Positions 9,101 to 19,225 of a stretch of 64,000 bases of DNA are shown here, piece by piece. Each line of letters opens with the position of its first letter. Position 1 is the stretch's first letter. The notes under the pieces were generated by a model. It made no database searches, was not told the DNA's origin, and worked only from the letters and a program-made list of their open reading frames with translations. The position numbers and the translations under genes are program-made. The stretch is from JAJRRS01 sp965230275 (lineage in GTDB: Bacteria; Planctomycetota; Phycisphaerae; Phycisphaerales; Phycisphaeraceae), in NCBI GenBank assembly GCA_965230275.1, contig CBDDKO010000002.1, positions 434,001 to 498,000 on the forward strand, read 5' to 3'.

Positions 9101-10585
9101 TCCGGCCAGGCCGAGATCCTCTCGCGACCAAGCGTCCTGACCCTCGACAACCGTCAGGCATCAATCCGTGTCGGGGAAGACATCCCCGTTGCCAGCAGCG
9201 TCCAGGGCACCGGCGGCGGCGACAAGATCGCTTTCAGTTTCAAATACATCCCGATCGGCATCCTCCTAAACGTCCGTCCACGGATCAGCGCAGACGGCGA
9301 GAACGTCAGCATGCAGATCGACGGCATCGTCTCATCCGAAGTCCCCGGCGAGGACCTGGTCATCGTCGATAACGACGGCGACGAACTCGCCAGCGCCCCG
9401 CGCATCGCCTCTCGACGTGTTCAGACACACACACGTATCGCCAATAACACCCCGTTTATCATCGGCGGCCTGGTCAGTAAGGACATCGTCAACCTCGAAG
9501 AGAAGGTCCCGCTGCTGGGCGACATCCCGCTGATCGGCAACGCCTTCAAGAGCACCACCAACGACCGCCTGAAGCGCGAAGTCATCATCGTCATCACCCC
9601 CTACGTCCTGCCCGACAACCAGGTCGTCGGCCGCAACACCCCCGAAGACGAAGACGCCTTTGACAGCTTCGACAACGAGCTGTTCCGCGACGCCTACCGC
9701 ATCCGGGCCGAGGACGTATTCGATCTGCGTTTCCTGATGGAGAACCTGCAGGTCCAGAAGATGCTGGACATGGCCGGGCAGGTGCTCAAACGCCGGCCTG
9801 ACTACGACGAGCAGTACCCGTTCGACCGCTTCGTCGAGGGCCGTATCCCCGGCGAGCGCATCCTGGTCTACCGCATGATGTACGAAGTCATCAAGCGGCG
9901 CGGGATCGATGACGTCGCCAACCCCAGCCGGATGATCTTCTTCAAGGGCGCGCCCGAGCAGCCCGCCGGCTTCGAGGTCAAGTTCATCGAAGAGCACCTG
10001 GCGGATTGGCTGGGCGCGAAGAAGCCGTTTGCCTTTCCCGATGAAGACTGGCTGTTCAAGGGGCTTGACGATCAGGCGGTCGCGATCATCTTCACGGAGC
10101 GCGCATTCGACGGCGCGATCGATGCGCCGACCCAGCCGGTACCCGAGGTCAAGCTGGTGGACTGCGCCAGCCGTGACGAGTGGGGTGCCCTGCTGTGGGA
10201 CCTGAACCAGCCGGACGCGCAGGGCAGGCGACGATTCACGATCCTGCTCAAGGACGGGCGCGACATCCGCCGGCTGCGGCGGGCCGTGGTCGTCAAGCAG
10301 ACGGTCCAGCTCAACGCCACCCAGCAATCGCTGAGGCTGCGCAACTTCACGCAGGGCCGGCTGCTGCTGATGCCCACGATCAAGGACGATCAGGTCTTCC
10401 TCGTCGATGAGGACGTCGCCCAGTACTTCTTCTACACCGAGCACTACTACCCCGCCCTGCAAAGCGAACTGCAGCGGGACATGGAGGCCCTGCAGAACAT
10501 CCTGCAGGACCCGGAATACCGCCGACTGCTGGACGACCCGGACCAGGTCGACCGACCGATCCCTTGGCGACCGACGGGCAGATGA
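6128..10585 (+). CDS. ABC exporter fused in frame to a type II/III-like secretin
   Basis: One uninterrupted 1485-residue frame joins two proteins that are normally separate. Residues about 20-320 are a six-helix ABC exporter domain. Residues about 350-575 are its ATPase: Walker A GPSGAGKST (near 387), Q-loop AYQEAFLF, a degenerate signature LSLSRGQKQ, Walker B ILILDEATAS and H-loop VTHRP. At residue 587 there is a new Met followed by a signal-peptide-like segment (ALNLLAAALWAGLSVFATAIPTYA, then DEGDA). Residues about 915-1165 are a secretin core: IVIEAMVLEISETG, SGQAEILSRPSVLTLDN, VPLLGDIPLIGNAF and REVIIVITPYVLP. The last 320 residues match nothing I recognise. Either this is a true fusion, or the secretin is also made from an internal start at 7886, or a stop was lost. 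Confidence 0.85.
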   Translation: MAPPPAETGRQDVEPRPSLPRLGLLLRPYKARLVLAVLMLIALTAVNIIIPQLIAIVFDEVFPTGHWMLLFTVLGSMLGLYVLRNLMYFGGKILSVSVGEDLCFALRKRLFERLQNMSLRYYQHHKPGQLSSRVMNDSFVIQQFIMDEFPALIQAVLLFLGIVAVTYVMNWQLALASTIVLPLHMAAYYYMRRPIKRASGDAQHYLADATGNLIEKFLGIEVVKGFAGEERENASFQRAIDLSRRSQKRGYRYHVLQKVLADLLVGLGIVLLIGFGSYQVFGLPAGRALAPGEFIAFFWYIRMLYPTVIEMMGGSAKLARTSASIDRVYEVLDLTPDEHIDQPDAPIMITGALTFDNVSFRFGDGPEVLHDVSFTVKPGEVCAVVGPSGAGKSTLMSLVPRMNQPAKGRLLVDNLDITNLPLHQVRNVVGTAYQEAFLFSSTILENLRYAHPEATREQIVEVMQRIGMHDFVNELPSGYDTRVGDEGLSLSRGQKQIITLARAILKDPKILILDEATASIDVAHEATIIPVILEFMKGKTTLMVTHRPDLLKHVDQVIHLDHGRIVYNGPPGGFDAEAFSQGKGYDMSDNKANESALNTQNRLPGGGALNLLAAALWAGLSVFATAIPTYADEGDAKAAEPVGQVEAAPPEQAQPVKQPKNATKTPAGQLIAQPGMNRPELVELVDVVAARIQAEQGYRLADQDKAAKLGDPPPGLDHVVTLARQDDQQTRLIQIGCQSFVSQPGQVWLIGRTLVADQQTNNDDLAKVPPMLKAAGAAQAELAKQIGASDLKTARVELSYIEADRCLAVLKSLGIQTIEYQKKGDGVGRAQVIEPTSKVDPAKLPAVMLMPGPDGVGLVGQATKVDANSLSVATDMPNMTSASPMMNLLIFYHPHKPEQYAQVLDMIRRSIDLPAGQIVIEAMVLEISETGLSQLGVEWELESPFLSTSTLDGLDSVSLGRFPSITGGPTLDVSISDINNHWRAQIKALVTSGQAEILSRPSVLTLDNRQASIRVGEDIPVASSVQGTGGGDKIAFSFKYIPIGILLNVRPRISADGENVSMQIDGIVSSEVPGEDLVIVDNDGDELASAPRIASRRVQTHTRIANNTPFIIGGLVSKDIVNLEEKVPLLGDIPLIGNAFKSTTNDRLKREVIIVITPYVLPDNQVVGRNTPEDEDAFDSFDNELFRDAYRIRAEDVFDLRFLMENLQVQKMLDMAGQVLKRRPDYDEQYPFDRFVEGRIPGERILVYRMMYEVIKRRGIDDVANPSRMIFFKGAPEQPAGFEVKFIEEHLADWLGAKKPFAFPDEDWLFKGLDDQAVAIIFTERAFDGAIDAPTQPVPEVKLVDCASRDEWGALLWDLNQPDAQGRRRFTILLKDGRDIRRLRRAVVVKQTVQLNATQQSLRLRNFTQGRLLLMPTIKDDQVFLVDEDVAQYFFYTEHYYPALQSELQRDMEALQNILQDPEYRRLLDDPDQVDRPIPWRPTGR
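7872..7888 (+). promoter_or_regulatory. Possible internal ribosome-binding site and start for the secretin half
   Basis: The sequence gcaagggatacgacatg places an agggat Shine-Dalgarno-like motif about six bases before an in-frame ATG at 7886. Initiation here would give an 899-residue secretin that begins MSDNKANESALN and has its own export signal. The exporter half ends naturally just before this point. This supports two products from one frame, but it is inference. Confidence 0.45.
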
Positions 10586-10637
10586 CAGGCGAACTATTAA
10601 TTTATTGTGAACGTATTGTGGTCTTGTAAGTGATCCC

Positions 10638-10643
10638 TTAGAA
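10638..10643 (+). promoter_or_regulatory. Candidate -10 box (TAGAAT) upstream of the dockerin gene
   Basis: tagaat matches five of six -10 consensus bases and lies in an AT-richer gap (10586-10748) before the gene at 10749. The expected -35 position holds tattgt (about 10615), a weak match. A leader of about 100 bases would result. Confidence 0.3.
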
Positions 10644-10748
10644 TCTGTCCGATCAATGAGACGATTCGGGGGCCGGGTCAAGTCTTGCCGGGTCGTCGGG
10701 ACATCGTCCATCAAGTCTCCCGTGTCACGATATAGAAGGGGATATCTA

Positions 10749-11666
10749 ATGCGTTATCGATTGGCTTACCTTGCGGTTGCAGTGCTTTCAGTGTTCGCGA
10801 CTTCTCAGACGGGATTCTGTACACCTACCCAGACCTTTGAAGACGGCACGCTGGAAGGGTGGATTGTGGGTGGTCGGCAACAAGGCTCCAACTCATGGGG
10901 CGTGGAGGATCACGGGGGCAGTAAGATGGCGAAGCTATCCCATACCGGGTTTACCGAACTGGAACTATCCAAACGATACGACTATGTCCCCAATATGGAG
11001 TTCTCATTCGATGCCGAGTTTATTATCAACGGCGACAACTCACCGCAGGCGGTAGGCAGTTCCAACTTCTATTCTAAAGCGGCTTATTATTTTGGCTTCT
11101 TCGATGAAAACGAAGATTCGCTTGGGTGGTACGGCTGGGCAGCCGCTACATCATCTCACCCGTATGGTGTCCCGCCGGCCGGTGATATGGAATTCCAGCC
11201 CGACGGCCTTCAGCACTACACGCACCGTATGACCGACATTGCTCAGATACTGGGGATTAATCTTAACGATGTCGCAAGCGTTGATCTGAGTTTCCGTGGC
11301 TATTCATCATGGTACAGCGGTCACAACATCACGATCTACTTCGATAATGTCGCGACGCTTGAGCTTCTAAGTGGCGATTTGGATGGCGATGGTTTCGTCG
11401 GTCTTAGCGATCTCGACATCATCCTCAATAACTGGAATCAGTTCGTGACGCCAGGCAGCCCGGGAGATGTGGCGGGTGTCGGCGGGAATCCCGTGCCCGA
11501 TGGTTTTGTTGGTCTCGACGACCTGGATGTTGTGCTTGGCAACTGGAACGGCGGAACGCCCCCACCTTCTGCAGACGCTTTATCGATCCCGGAACCCGCT
11601 GCTCTCGCCATTCTGCTCCCCGGGGCATTCGCCATGATGCAGGTGAGGCGACGTAAGCAGCACTAA
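10749..11666 (+). CDS. Secreted dockerin/PEP-CTERM protein
   Basis: This protein has 305 residues from the ATG at 10749, chosen because a good Shine-Dalgarno (aagggg) lies 6-9 bases upstream and a clear signal peptide follows (MRYRLAYLAVAVLSVFATSQTGFC). The frame stays open to 10656 without any signal. Residues about 30-215 form a beta-sandwich-like domain (TFEDGTLEGWIVGG..., ITIYFDNVATLELLSG) that resembles the carbohydrate-binding or jelly-roll domains of PEP-CTERM proteins. Two dockerin-like repeats follow (GDLDGDGFVGLSDLDIILNN and PDGFVGLDDLDVVLGNWNGG). The tail SIPEPAALAILLPGAFAMMQVRRRKQH is a typical PEP-CTERM signal. The first dockerin repeat is the better preserved. The substrate is unknown. 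Confidence 0.88.
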   Translation: MRYRLAYLAVAVLSVFATSQTGFCTPTQTFEDGTLEGWIVGGRQQGSNSWGVEDHGGSKMAKLSHTGFTELELSKRYDYVPNMEFSFDAEFIINGDNSPQAVGSSNFYSKAAYYFGFFDENEDSLGWYGWAAATSSHPYGVPPAGDMEFQPDGLQHYTHRMTDIAQILGINLNDVASVDLSFRGYSSWYSGHNITIYFDNVATLELLSGDLDGDGFVGLSDLDIILNNWNQFVTPGSPGDVAGVGGNPVPDGFVGLDDLDVVLGNWNGGTPPPSADALSIPEPAALAILLPGAFAMMQVRRRKQH

Positions 11667-11978
11667 GGCAGACGCGTCAAGTTCCGATGTCATGTGCTAT
11701 GCCATGGCCCTCGCGGTAAGTCATTACGGCGGGCTGTCATAGGTCTAGGCTGATCTGCGCATTGATCTAAGCAAAAATCAGAGATATACGCATCTCAGGC
11801 CCGACCAGGCCTTATTCACACCTCAAGATCAAAATATCAGAACCCAGGTTGATAAAACCTGTAATCATCCTATATTGGCCCTTGATCACACCAGTTTGTG
11901 CCATGGGGTGGGGCGGACCAACTCCTAAAAAGGGCGGTGTGAGGAACTACCTAATACTTCTCCTTTGGAGTACTTGAG
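11667..11978. other. 312-bp non-coding gap with a conserved upstream element
   Basis: No coding frame is supported here. The gap is AT-richer than its flanks. It holds the element at 11751-11792 that also occurs upstream of the giant gene, and the Shine-Dalgarno (ttggag) for the barrel gene at 11979. I see no strong terminator for the preceding gene. Confidence 0.6.
11751..11792 (+). promoter_or_regulatory. Shared upstream element, copy 1 (TGATCTGCGC-N25-ATACGCA)
   Basis: tgatctgcgc (11751-11760), a 25-base spacer with an aaaa-tcagagat core, then atacgca (11786-11792). The same two blocks with the same 25-base spacing and a similar spacer core occur at 28710-28751. Both copies lie about 220-230 bases upstream of a start codon of an envelope or secreted protein. 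Role unknown: operator, promoter part or leader element. Confidence 0.4.
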
Positions 11979-12893
11979 ATGACACGTAGCTTGATTCGTA
12001 GCCGTTTCCTGCAGACCGCCGCAGCAGCCGGGCTGGCTCTGATGACCCAGCACGCCGCACAGGCCCAGCACGCCGACTTCGTGCTCTTCGGCGACCCGAA
12101 CCCCGCCGCCGCAGACGTCCCGGTCAACCAGAAGCACGTCCACCCGCTGACCGTCGGGTACTACCACGAGGACTCGTTCGTCACCAGTGATGTGCGGGCC
12201 TGGTACATCTACCACGACTTCCCCAAGTCCAGTGTCATCGGCGGTGGTGATGCACAGGTCTACGCGGCGCAGGTCCGTATCGCCCTGACGCAGCAGTTGC
12301 AACTGGTCGCCTACAAGGACGGCTACATCAACTGGGACGCCGGCATCGTCAAGGACGACGGCTTCAACGACATCGCCGCCGGCCTGAAGTGGAACTTCAT
12401 CCAGGACTGGGAGAACCAGTTCCACGCAGCCGTGGGCATCGGTTATGAGCTGTCCACCGGCTCCAGCGCCGTGCTCCAGGACGACGACGAATGGCGCTTC
12501 TGGGCATCGGTCAATAAGGGCTTCGATGACCTGCACCTCGGCGGCACCATCAACTACTTCGTCTCCGACGACCCGAACCAGGGCCTGGGCAACTCCGACG
12601 CCATCAGCTGGCACCTGCATGCCGACCTGTTTGTCAGCGAACAGTTCAGTCCCGTGGTTGAGCTCAACGGGCATCATGTTGTCGATGACGGTGGCGTGGT
12701 CCTGCCGTTCTCCGGCGTGGACGTCGTGAACCTCGGTGGCAGCGAAAGCGAAGACGTGGTCACCATCGGTCTGGGCGGTGAGGTCCGCCCGACGGACGAT
12801 ATCGCGGCCCGTATAGCTTACGAAACCCCGCTGACCGACAACGATGACCTGTGGGGCTACCGCTGGACGTTCTCACTGATCTGGTCGTTCTAA
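11979..12893 (+). CDS. Outer-membrane beta-barrel protein
   Basis: This 304-residue protein has a signal peptide (residues 1-29, MTRSLIRSRFLQTAAAAGLALM...AQA). The mature part has alternating hydrophobic and polar strands typical of an outer-membrane barrel, including YINWDAGIVKDDGFNDIAAGLKW, FHAAVGIGYELSTGS and the C-terminal strand GYRWTFSLIWSF. It ends in Phe, the recognition feature of the BAM machinery. The start follows a ttggag Shine-Dalgarno about eight bases upstream. It resembles porin-like or MetA/phenol-uptake type barrels only in general form; no substrate can be given. It precedes the cbb3 oxidase genes but is separated from them by a hairpin and about 190 bp. Confidence 0.8.
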   Translation: MTRSLIRSRFLQTAAAAGLALMTQHAAQAQHADFVLFGDPNPAAADVPVNQKHVHPLTVGYYHEDSFVTSDVRAWYIYHDFPKSSVIGGGDAQVYAAQVRIALTQQLQLVAYKDGYINWDAGIVKDDGFNDIAAGLKWNFIQDWENQFHAAVGIGYELSTGSSAVLQDDDEWRFWASVNKGFDDLHLGGTINYFVSDDPNQGLGNSDAISWHLHADLFVSEQFSPVVELNGHHVVDDGGVVLPFSGVDVVNLGGSESEDVVTIGLGGEVRPTDDIAARIAYETPLTDNDDLWGYRWTFSLIWSF

Positions 12894-12928
12894 TCGGACC
12901 GGATTAGGGCGGATTATTTATCCACAAA

Positions 12929-12983
12929 TATCCCCTCGGCCGCCTCGCGCAACAGCGCGGGGCGGCTGTGTGGATGACAGGAT
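12929..12983. terminator. Strong hairpin downstream of the barrel gene, with repeat core
   Basis: An inner stem gccgcctcgcgc/gcgcggggcggc (12939-12966, loop aaca) is flanked by an outer pair atccaca (12929-12935)/tgtggat (12969-12975). There is no U-tract, so termination is only likely. The 3' end overlaps ggatgacaggat (12972-12983), the core of the inverted repeat at 1574-1591. Confidence 0.5.
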
Positions 12984-13084
12984 CAGGATAAAAAGATAGA
13001 CTTCGGCCTAGTTATATGCCGACATGCAACGTACGGCAGGGCGGTCTGCACCCGGGCGGGTGGGCCTAACAGTTCAGGAGAAAT

Positions 13085-15501
<2,417 letters not shown>

Positions 15502-15502
<1 letters not shown>

Positions 15503-15729
15503 TGCTCCAACAGGTACTACAAGGCGGCGACTACAGCCTGTTCACGCAGATCGCGCTGGTACTGTTCTTCATGTCGTTCATCATCCTGCTGGTGCTCGCT
15601 TTTCTGCGGCCCAGGAGCCTGAACGACAAGTACGCCCGCATGCCGTTAAGCGATGACTACGAAATCGATTCCCCCACCCTGACCGCCCGATCCGATGAAA
15701 CCGGGCAGGGAGAAAACGACCATGAGTGA
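15502..15729 (+). CDS. ccoQ: cbb3 oxidase small subunit, CcoQ-like
   Basis: This 75-residue single-pass membrane protein has one helix (LFTQIALVLFFMSFIILLVLAFL) followed by RPRSLNDKYARMPL, the short cytosolic tail expected for CcoQ. CcoQ stabilises the oxidase complex. It starts in the stop codon of ccoNO (TGATG at 15500-15504) and ends inside the start of ccoP, so it is translationally coupled on both sides. The assignment rests on position, size and topology. Confidence 0.8.
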
Positions 15730-16345
15730 AGTCCCGGCCGACCAAGAGGTCTATACCGATCCGTTGACCGATCACGAGTACGACGGGATCCGCGAATTCG
15801 ACAACCCGACACCGGGTTGGTGGAACTGGCTGTTCTTCGGGACGTTCGTCTTTTCGGTGTTCTACTTTGTGGCTTATCACATGGGCAGCGCCGGCACGAG
15901 CGTGGCCGAGGCCTACGAGAACGAGAAGGCCGAGGTCAGCCAGCGCCTGATCGCGCTGCTGGGCGACCTGCCGGTCGACGAACCGACGATCCTCGCCAAC
16001 CTGAATAATCAAGACCTGATGAACGTCGGGGCGGGCATCTTCTCGGCCAACTGCGTCTCCTGCCACGGCAAGGGCGGTCAGGGGCTGGTCGGCCCGAACC
16101 TTACCGATGACCATTACAAGAACCTCACGACGCTCGGCGGCATCGGCGACGTCCTGGTTAACGGTGCCGCCAACGGCGCGATGCCCGCCTGGAACAACCG
16201 CCTGGCTCCCACCGAGATCGTCGCCACCGCCGTCTACGTCGCCAACATGCGCGGCCAGAACCTGCCCGGACCGCGCGGCGCCGAGGGTGACAAGATCGCC
16301 CCCTGGCCAGAAGCACCGGCCCCCGAGGTGGAATCCGCCGAGTAG
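15722..16345 (+). CDS. ccoP: cbb3 oxidase subunit III (CcoP), mono-heme form
   Basis: This protein has 207 residues from the ATG at 15722, chosen because it overlaps the ccoQ stop and has gggagaaa upstream; the frame also has an ATG at 15695 inside ccoQ. The N-terminus has the CcoP motif YDGIREFDNPTPGWWNWLF followed by a membrane helix. One cytochrome c domain follows with a single CVSCH site (near residue 111) and GAMPAWNNRL supplying the axial Met. Classical proteobacterial CcoP has two heme c domains; here there is one, so electron entry must use one fewer heme. The C-terminus is Pro/Glu-rich. It acts on the periplasmic side and passes electrons to CcoO. Confidence 0.92.
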   Translation: MSEVPADQEVYTDPLTDHEYDGIREFDNPTPGWWNWLFFGTFVFSVFYFVAYHMGSAGTSVAEAYENEKAEVSQRLIALLGDLPVDEPTILANLNNQDLMNVGAGIFSANCVSCHGKGGQGLVGPNLTDDHYKNLTTLGGIGDVLVNGAANGAMPAWNNRLAPTEIVATAVYVANMRGQNLPGPRGAEGDKIAPWPEAPAPEVESAE

Positions 16346-16390
16346 TCGGGCCTAGAATCGAGCCCGCACCTTATTGGATGGATATCGAAC

Positions 16391-17845
16391 GTGAGTACGC
16401 TGCTTGAGCCCGATGATCGCGTCCTCTCGACGCTTGAGAAAGACGGCTCGCGTCGGTGGCTGTACCCGCGCCTGAGCAGCGGCGGCTTTCTCACCCAGCG
16501 GCGGGTGGTCGCTTACGCCCTGATCCTCATCTTCACGGTCACCCCGTACATCCAGCTCAACGGCAAACCGCTGATCCTGCTGGACGTGCTGGCCCGTGAG
16601 TTCACGATCCTCGGCTACACCTTCCTGCCAACCGACACGATCCTGCTGGCGCTGTTCCTGGTGGCGATGATCGTCGGCGTGTTCCTGATGACGGCGCTGT
16701 TCGGGCGTGTGTGGTGCGGCTGGGCCTGCCCGCAGACGGTCTATATGGAGTTCGTCTATCGGCCGATCGAACGGATCTTCGAGGGCACGAAGGGCCGCGG
16801 CGGCAAGCCCAAGAAGGCGGTCGCGGGGTGGCGCAAGGCCTTGAAGTTCGTCGTGTATCTGGTCGTCTCCGGCTTCCTGGCGCACACGTTCCTGGCCTAC
16901 TTCGTCGGCGTCGATAACCTGCTGAAGTGGATGACCGGCTCGCCGTTCGATCACCCGGTCGCGTTCGTCGTGATGACGGCGACGACCCTGCTGATGATGT
17001 TCGACTTCGGGTACTTCCGCGAGCAGACCTGCATCATCGCCTGCCCGTACGGCCGGTTCCAGTCCGTCATGCTCGACCGCCAGTCGCTGATCGTCACCTA
17101 CGACAAGAACCGCGGTGAGCCACGAGGTAAGAAAAAGAAAGGCGCGGATGCCGACGAGACAGGCGATTGCGTTGATTGCAACCTCTGTGTCGACACCTGT
17201 CCGACGGGGATCGATATCCGTGACGGGTTACAGCTGGAATGCATCGGCTGCGCCCAGTGCATCGACGCCTGCGCCCCGGTGATGGCCAAGCTCGGCCGCG
17301 ACCCGGGTCTGATCCGCTACTCCACCCAGGCCGTGATGGAGGGCGAGAAGCCGCGCATGCTCCGGCCGCGCGTCATCCTGTACCCGGCCGCCATGCTTGT
17401 CATCCTCACGCTCTTCACCGTGCTGCTCACGACCAAGCAGCCGGCCGACGTGCTGGTCCTGCGCAACTTCGGCAACCCGTACGTCGTGATGGACGACGGG
17501 CAGATCGCAAACACCATGCGGATCAAGATCACCAACCGTACCGATCAGTCGGTCAGCTACACGGTCACCGCCGCGGACCCGCGCATCTCCCGCATCGAGA
17601 TGGCGCAGAACCCGGTGGTCATCGATGCCGGCGCACAGCACACGGAGGGGGTCCTCGTTGTCGCGCCCCGCTCGGCCTTTACCGGCGGCGGGATCGACTC
17701 GAAACTCAATATCACCGACGGCGGCGAGTTCTCCCAAGACGTGGACTGCCGGCTGCTGGGCCCACTGGGTGGGGGGCAAGCACCGACGGCATCCGCCACG
17801 GCTGAGATGACAGCTACGACCGAAGGAGCGGAAGCAATACCGTGA
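16391..17845 (+). CDS. ccoG: cbb3 oxidase accessory iron-sulfur protein CcoG
   Basis: This 484-residue membrane ferredoxin-like protein is needed for copper handling during cbb3 assembly; CcoG is reported as a cupric reductase in proteobacteria. It has about five helices, the motif GRVWCGWACPQTVYMEFVYRPIER, and a double 4Fe-4S motif CVDCNLCVDTCPTG...CIGCAQCIDAC. The C-terminal periplasmic domain is an Ig-like fold (KITNRTDQSVSYTVTAADP). The start is GTG at 16391, 45 bp after ccoP. A tagaat box at 16354-16359 could provide an extra promoter. The end overlaps ccoH by four bases (GTGA). Confidence 0.95.
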   Translation: MSTLLEPDDRVLSTLEKDGSRRWLYPRLSSGGFLTQRRVVAYALILIFTVTPYIQLNGKPLILLDVLAREFTILGYTFLPTDTILLALFLVAMIVGVFLMTALFGRVWCGWACPQTVYMEFVYRPIERIFEGTKGRGGKPKKAVAGWRKALKFVVYLVVSGFLAHTFLAYFVGVDNLLKWMTGSPFDHPVAFVVMTATTLLMMFDFGYFREQTCIIACPYGRFQSVMLDRQSLIVTYDKNRGEPRGKKKKGADADETGDCVDCNLCVDTCPTGIDIRDGLQLECIGCAQCIDACAPVMAKLGRDPGLIRYSTQAVMEGEKPRMLRPRVILYPAAMLVILTLFTVLLTTKQPADVLVLRNFGNPYVVMDDGQIANTMRIKITNRTDQSVSYTVTAADPRISRIEMAQNPVVIDAGAQHTEGVLVVAPRSAFTGGGIDSKLNITDGGEFSQDVDCRLLGPLGGGQAPTASATAEMTATTEGAEAIP

Positions 17846-18402
17846 ACAACCCGCAAACACCTAACCCTGCCGGGCAATCTGAGAAGCCCAAACGCTACTG
17901 GCTATGGCCCGGCATCATCGTCGGCATCCTGTCGGTCCACACGATCGCCTGTCTGGTCGTCGTCTACATCGCCACCAGCGACCCGACCCACGCGGTGATC
18001 CCTAACTATCACGAGAAAGCGCTCGCCTGGGACCAGCAGCAGGCAAAAGTCCGCGCCAGCAGCGCGCTGGGATGGACGTGCGAGATCGAAACAGCGCTGG
18101 AAGCCGACATGCTCGGCGAACGCAGCGTGCGGATCAGCATGAAGGATGCGGCTGGTGAGCCCATCACCGGGGCGGCCGTCAAGTTGCAGACGTATCACCA
18201 CGCCCGGTCCGGCGACGTGGTCGATGCCGAGTTTGGTGAAGGCGCGCCCGGCGAATACGTCGCGATGGTGACGATGCGTAAGCCCGGCCTGTGGGGCTTT
18301 GAGATCACCGCCACGCTCGGCGAAGATATCTTCACGCAAACCATCGACCAGTACGTCGGCCCCCGGAACCAAAGAACTATCACCGTTACGGTTCCCAAGT
18401 AA
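17842..18402 (+). CDS. ccoH: cbb3 oxidase assembly protein CcoH/FixH
   Basis: This 186-residue protein has one N-terminal helix (WPGIIVGILSVHTIACLVVVYIAT) and a periplasmic beta domain with PITGAAVKLQTYHHARSGD and KPGLWGFEITATLGEDIF, typical of FixH. FixH/CcoH binds the early assembly intermediates of the oxidase. The start is GTG at 17842, overlapping the ccoG stop. The order G-H-(SafE)-I-S matches the known cco maturation cluster, which supports the call. Confidence 0.88.
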   Translation: MNNPQTPNPAGQSEKPKRYWLWPGIIVGILSVHTIACLVVVYIATSDPTHAVIPNYHEKALAWDQQQAKVRASSALGWTCEIETALEADMLGERSVRISMKDAAGEPITGAAVKLQTYHHARSGDVVDAEFGEGAPGEYVAMVTMRKPGLWGFEITATLGEDIFTQTIDQYVGPRNQRTITVTVPK

Positions 18403-18415
18403 GACAGCCATCACC

Positions 18416-19225
18416 ATGACCGTTCCCGTCATCACTGTTTTAATCGCCAGCCTCGTCGGCAGCCTGCACTGTGTGGGCATGTGCGGCGCGTTCGTGGCGT
18501 TCGCCTGCGGCACGGGGGACCAGCCGGGCGTTCGCAGCAAGGCGCTCCTCAACATCGCCTATAACGGCGGTCGGCTGGTCACGTACTCGGCGCTCGGCGC
18601 GATCGCCGGTGCGCTCGGCCGTGTGCTGGACCTCGGCGGCGACTTCGTCGGCATCCAGCAGGCGGCGGCCATTTTTGCAGGCCTGGTCATGATCGTGTTC
18701 GGGGTCGTGACGCTGATGAAGATCAAGGGGGTCAAGCTTCCCAAAACGCCCTTACCGAGTTTTCTGGTGAAAGCCGTAGCGCTTGGGCAGGGACTGGCCA
18801 TGACGATGCGTCCCGTACCGCGAGCGCTGACGATCGGATTGATGACGACGCTGCTGCCGTGCGGCTGGCTCTATGCGTATGCCCTTGTGGCCGCGGGGAC
18901 GGGCAGCCCGGTCGGTGGGGCGTTGACCATGGCTATCTTCTGGCTGGGGACGCTGCCGTACCTCGTCGCGGTTGGTGCCGGGGTTCAGAGCCTTGCCGGC
19001 GTGCTCGGCAAGCACCTGCCGACCGCCACGGCTGTGCTGATCGTCCTGGTCGGGCTGTTTACCGTCATGCTGCGGCTTGATAAGTCCAACGCCGTCTACG
19101 CCCAGCCTTCCACACCCATCACCACGCATGCCGACGGCACGCCCCTGACCGACGAAGAAGTGGCCGAGCGTCTCAAGCACCTCCACGAGACGCTACCCTG
19201 TTGTCCCTCGGATGACGAAGAATAA
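18416..19225 (+). CDS. SafE/TauE-like membrane protein of the cco cluster (putative copper-handling)
   Basis: This protein has 269 residues from the ATG at 18416, 13 bp after ccoH; the frame extends upstream into ccoH without support. It has about six helices and the hallmark GSLHCVGMCGAFVAFACG of the UreH-like/SafE branch (DsbD-type CxxxC near the N-terminus), with a second conserved region TTLLPCGWLYAYALVAAGTGS. Members of this group are repeatedly linked to cbb3 maturation and copper. The end has HADGTPLTDEEVAERLKHLHE and a terminal Cys pair (PCCPSDDEE). It overlaps ccoI by 14 bases. Confidence 0.85.
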   Translation: MTVPVITVLIASLVGSLHCVGMCGAFVAFACGTGDQPGVRSKALLNIAYNGGRLVTYSALGAIAGALGRVLDLGGDFVGIQQAAAIFAGLVMIVFGVVTLMKIKGVKLPKTPLPSFLVKAVALGQGLAMTMRPVPRALTIGLMTTLLPCGWLYAYALVAAGTGSPVGGALTMAIFWLGTLPYLVAVGAGVQSLAGVLGKHLPTATAVLIVLVGLFTVMLRLDKSNAVYAQPSTPITTHADGTPLTDEEVAERLKHLHETLPCCPSDDEE

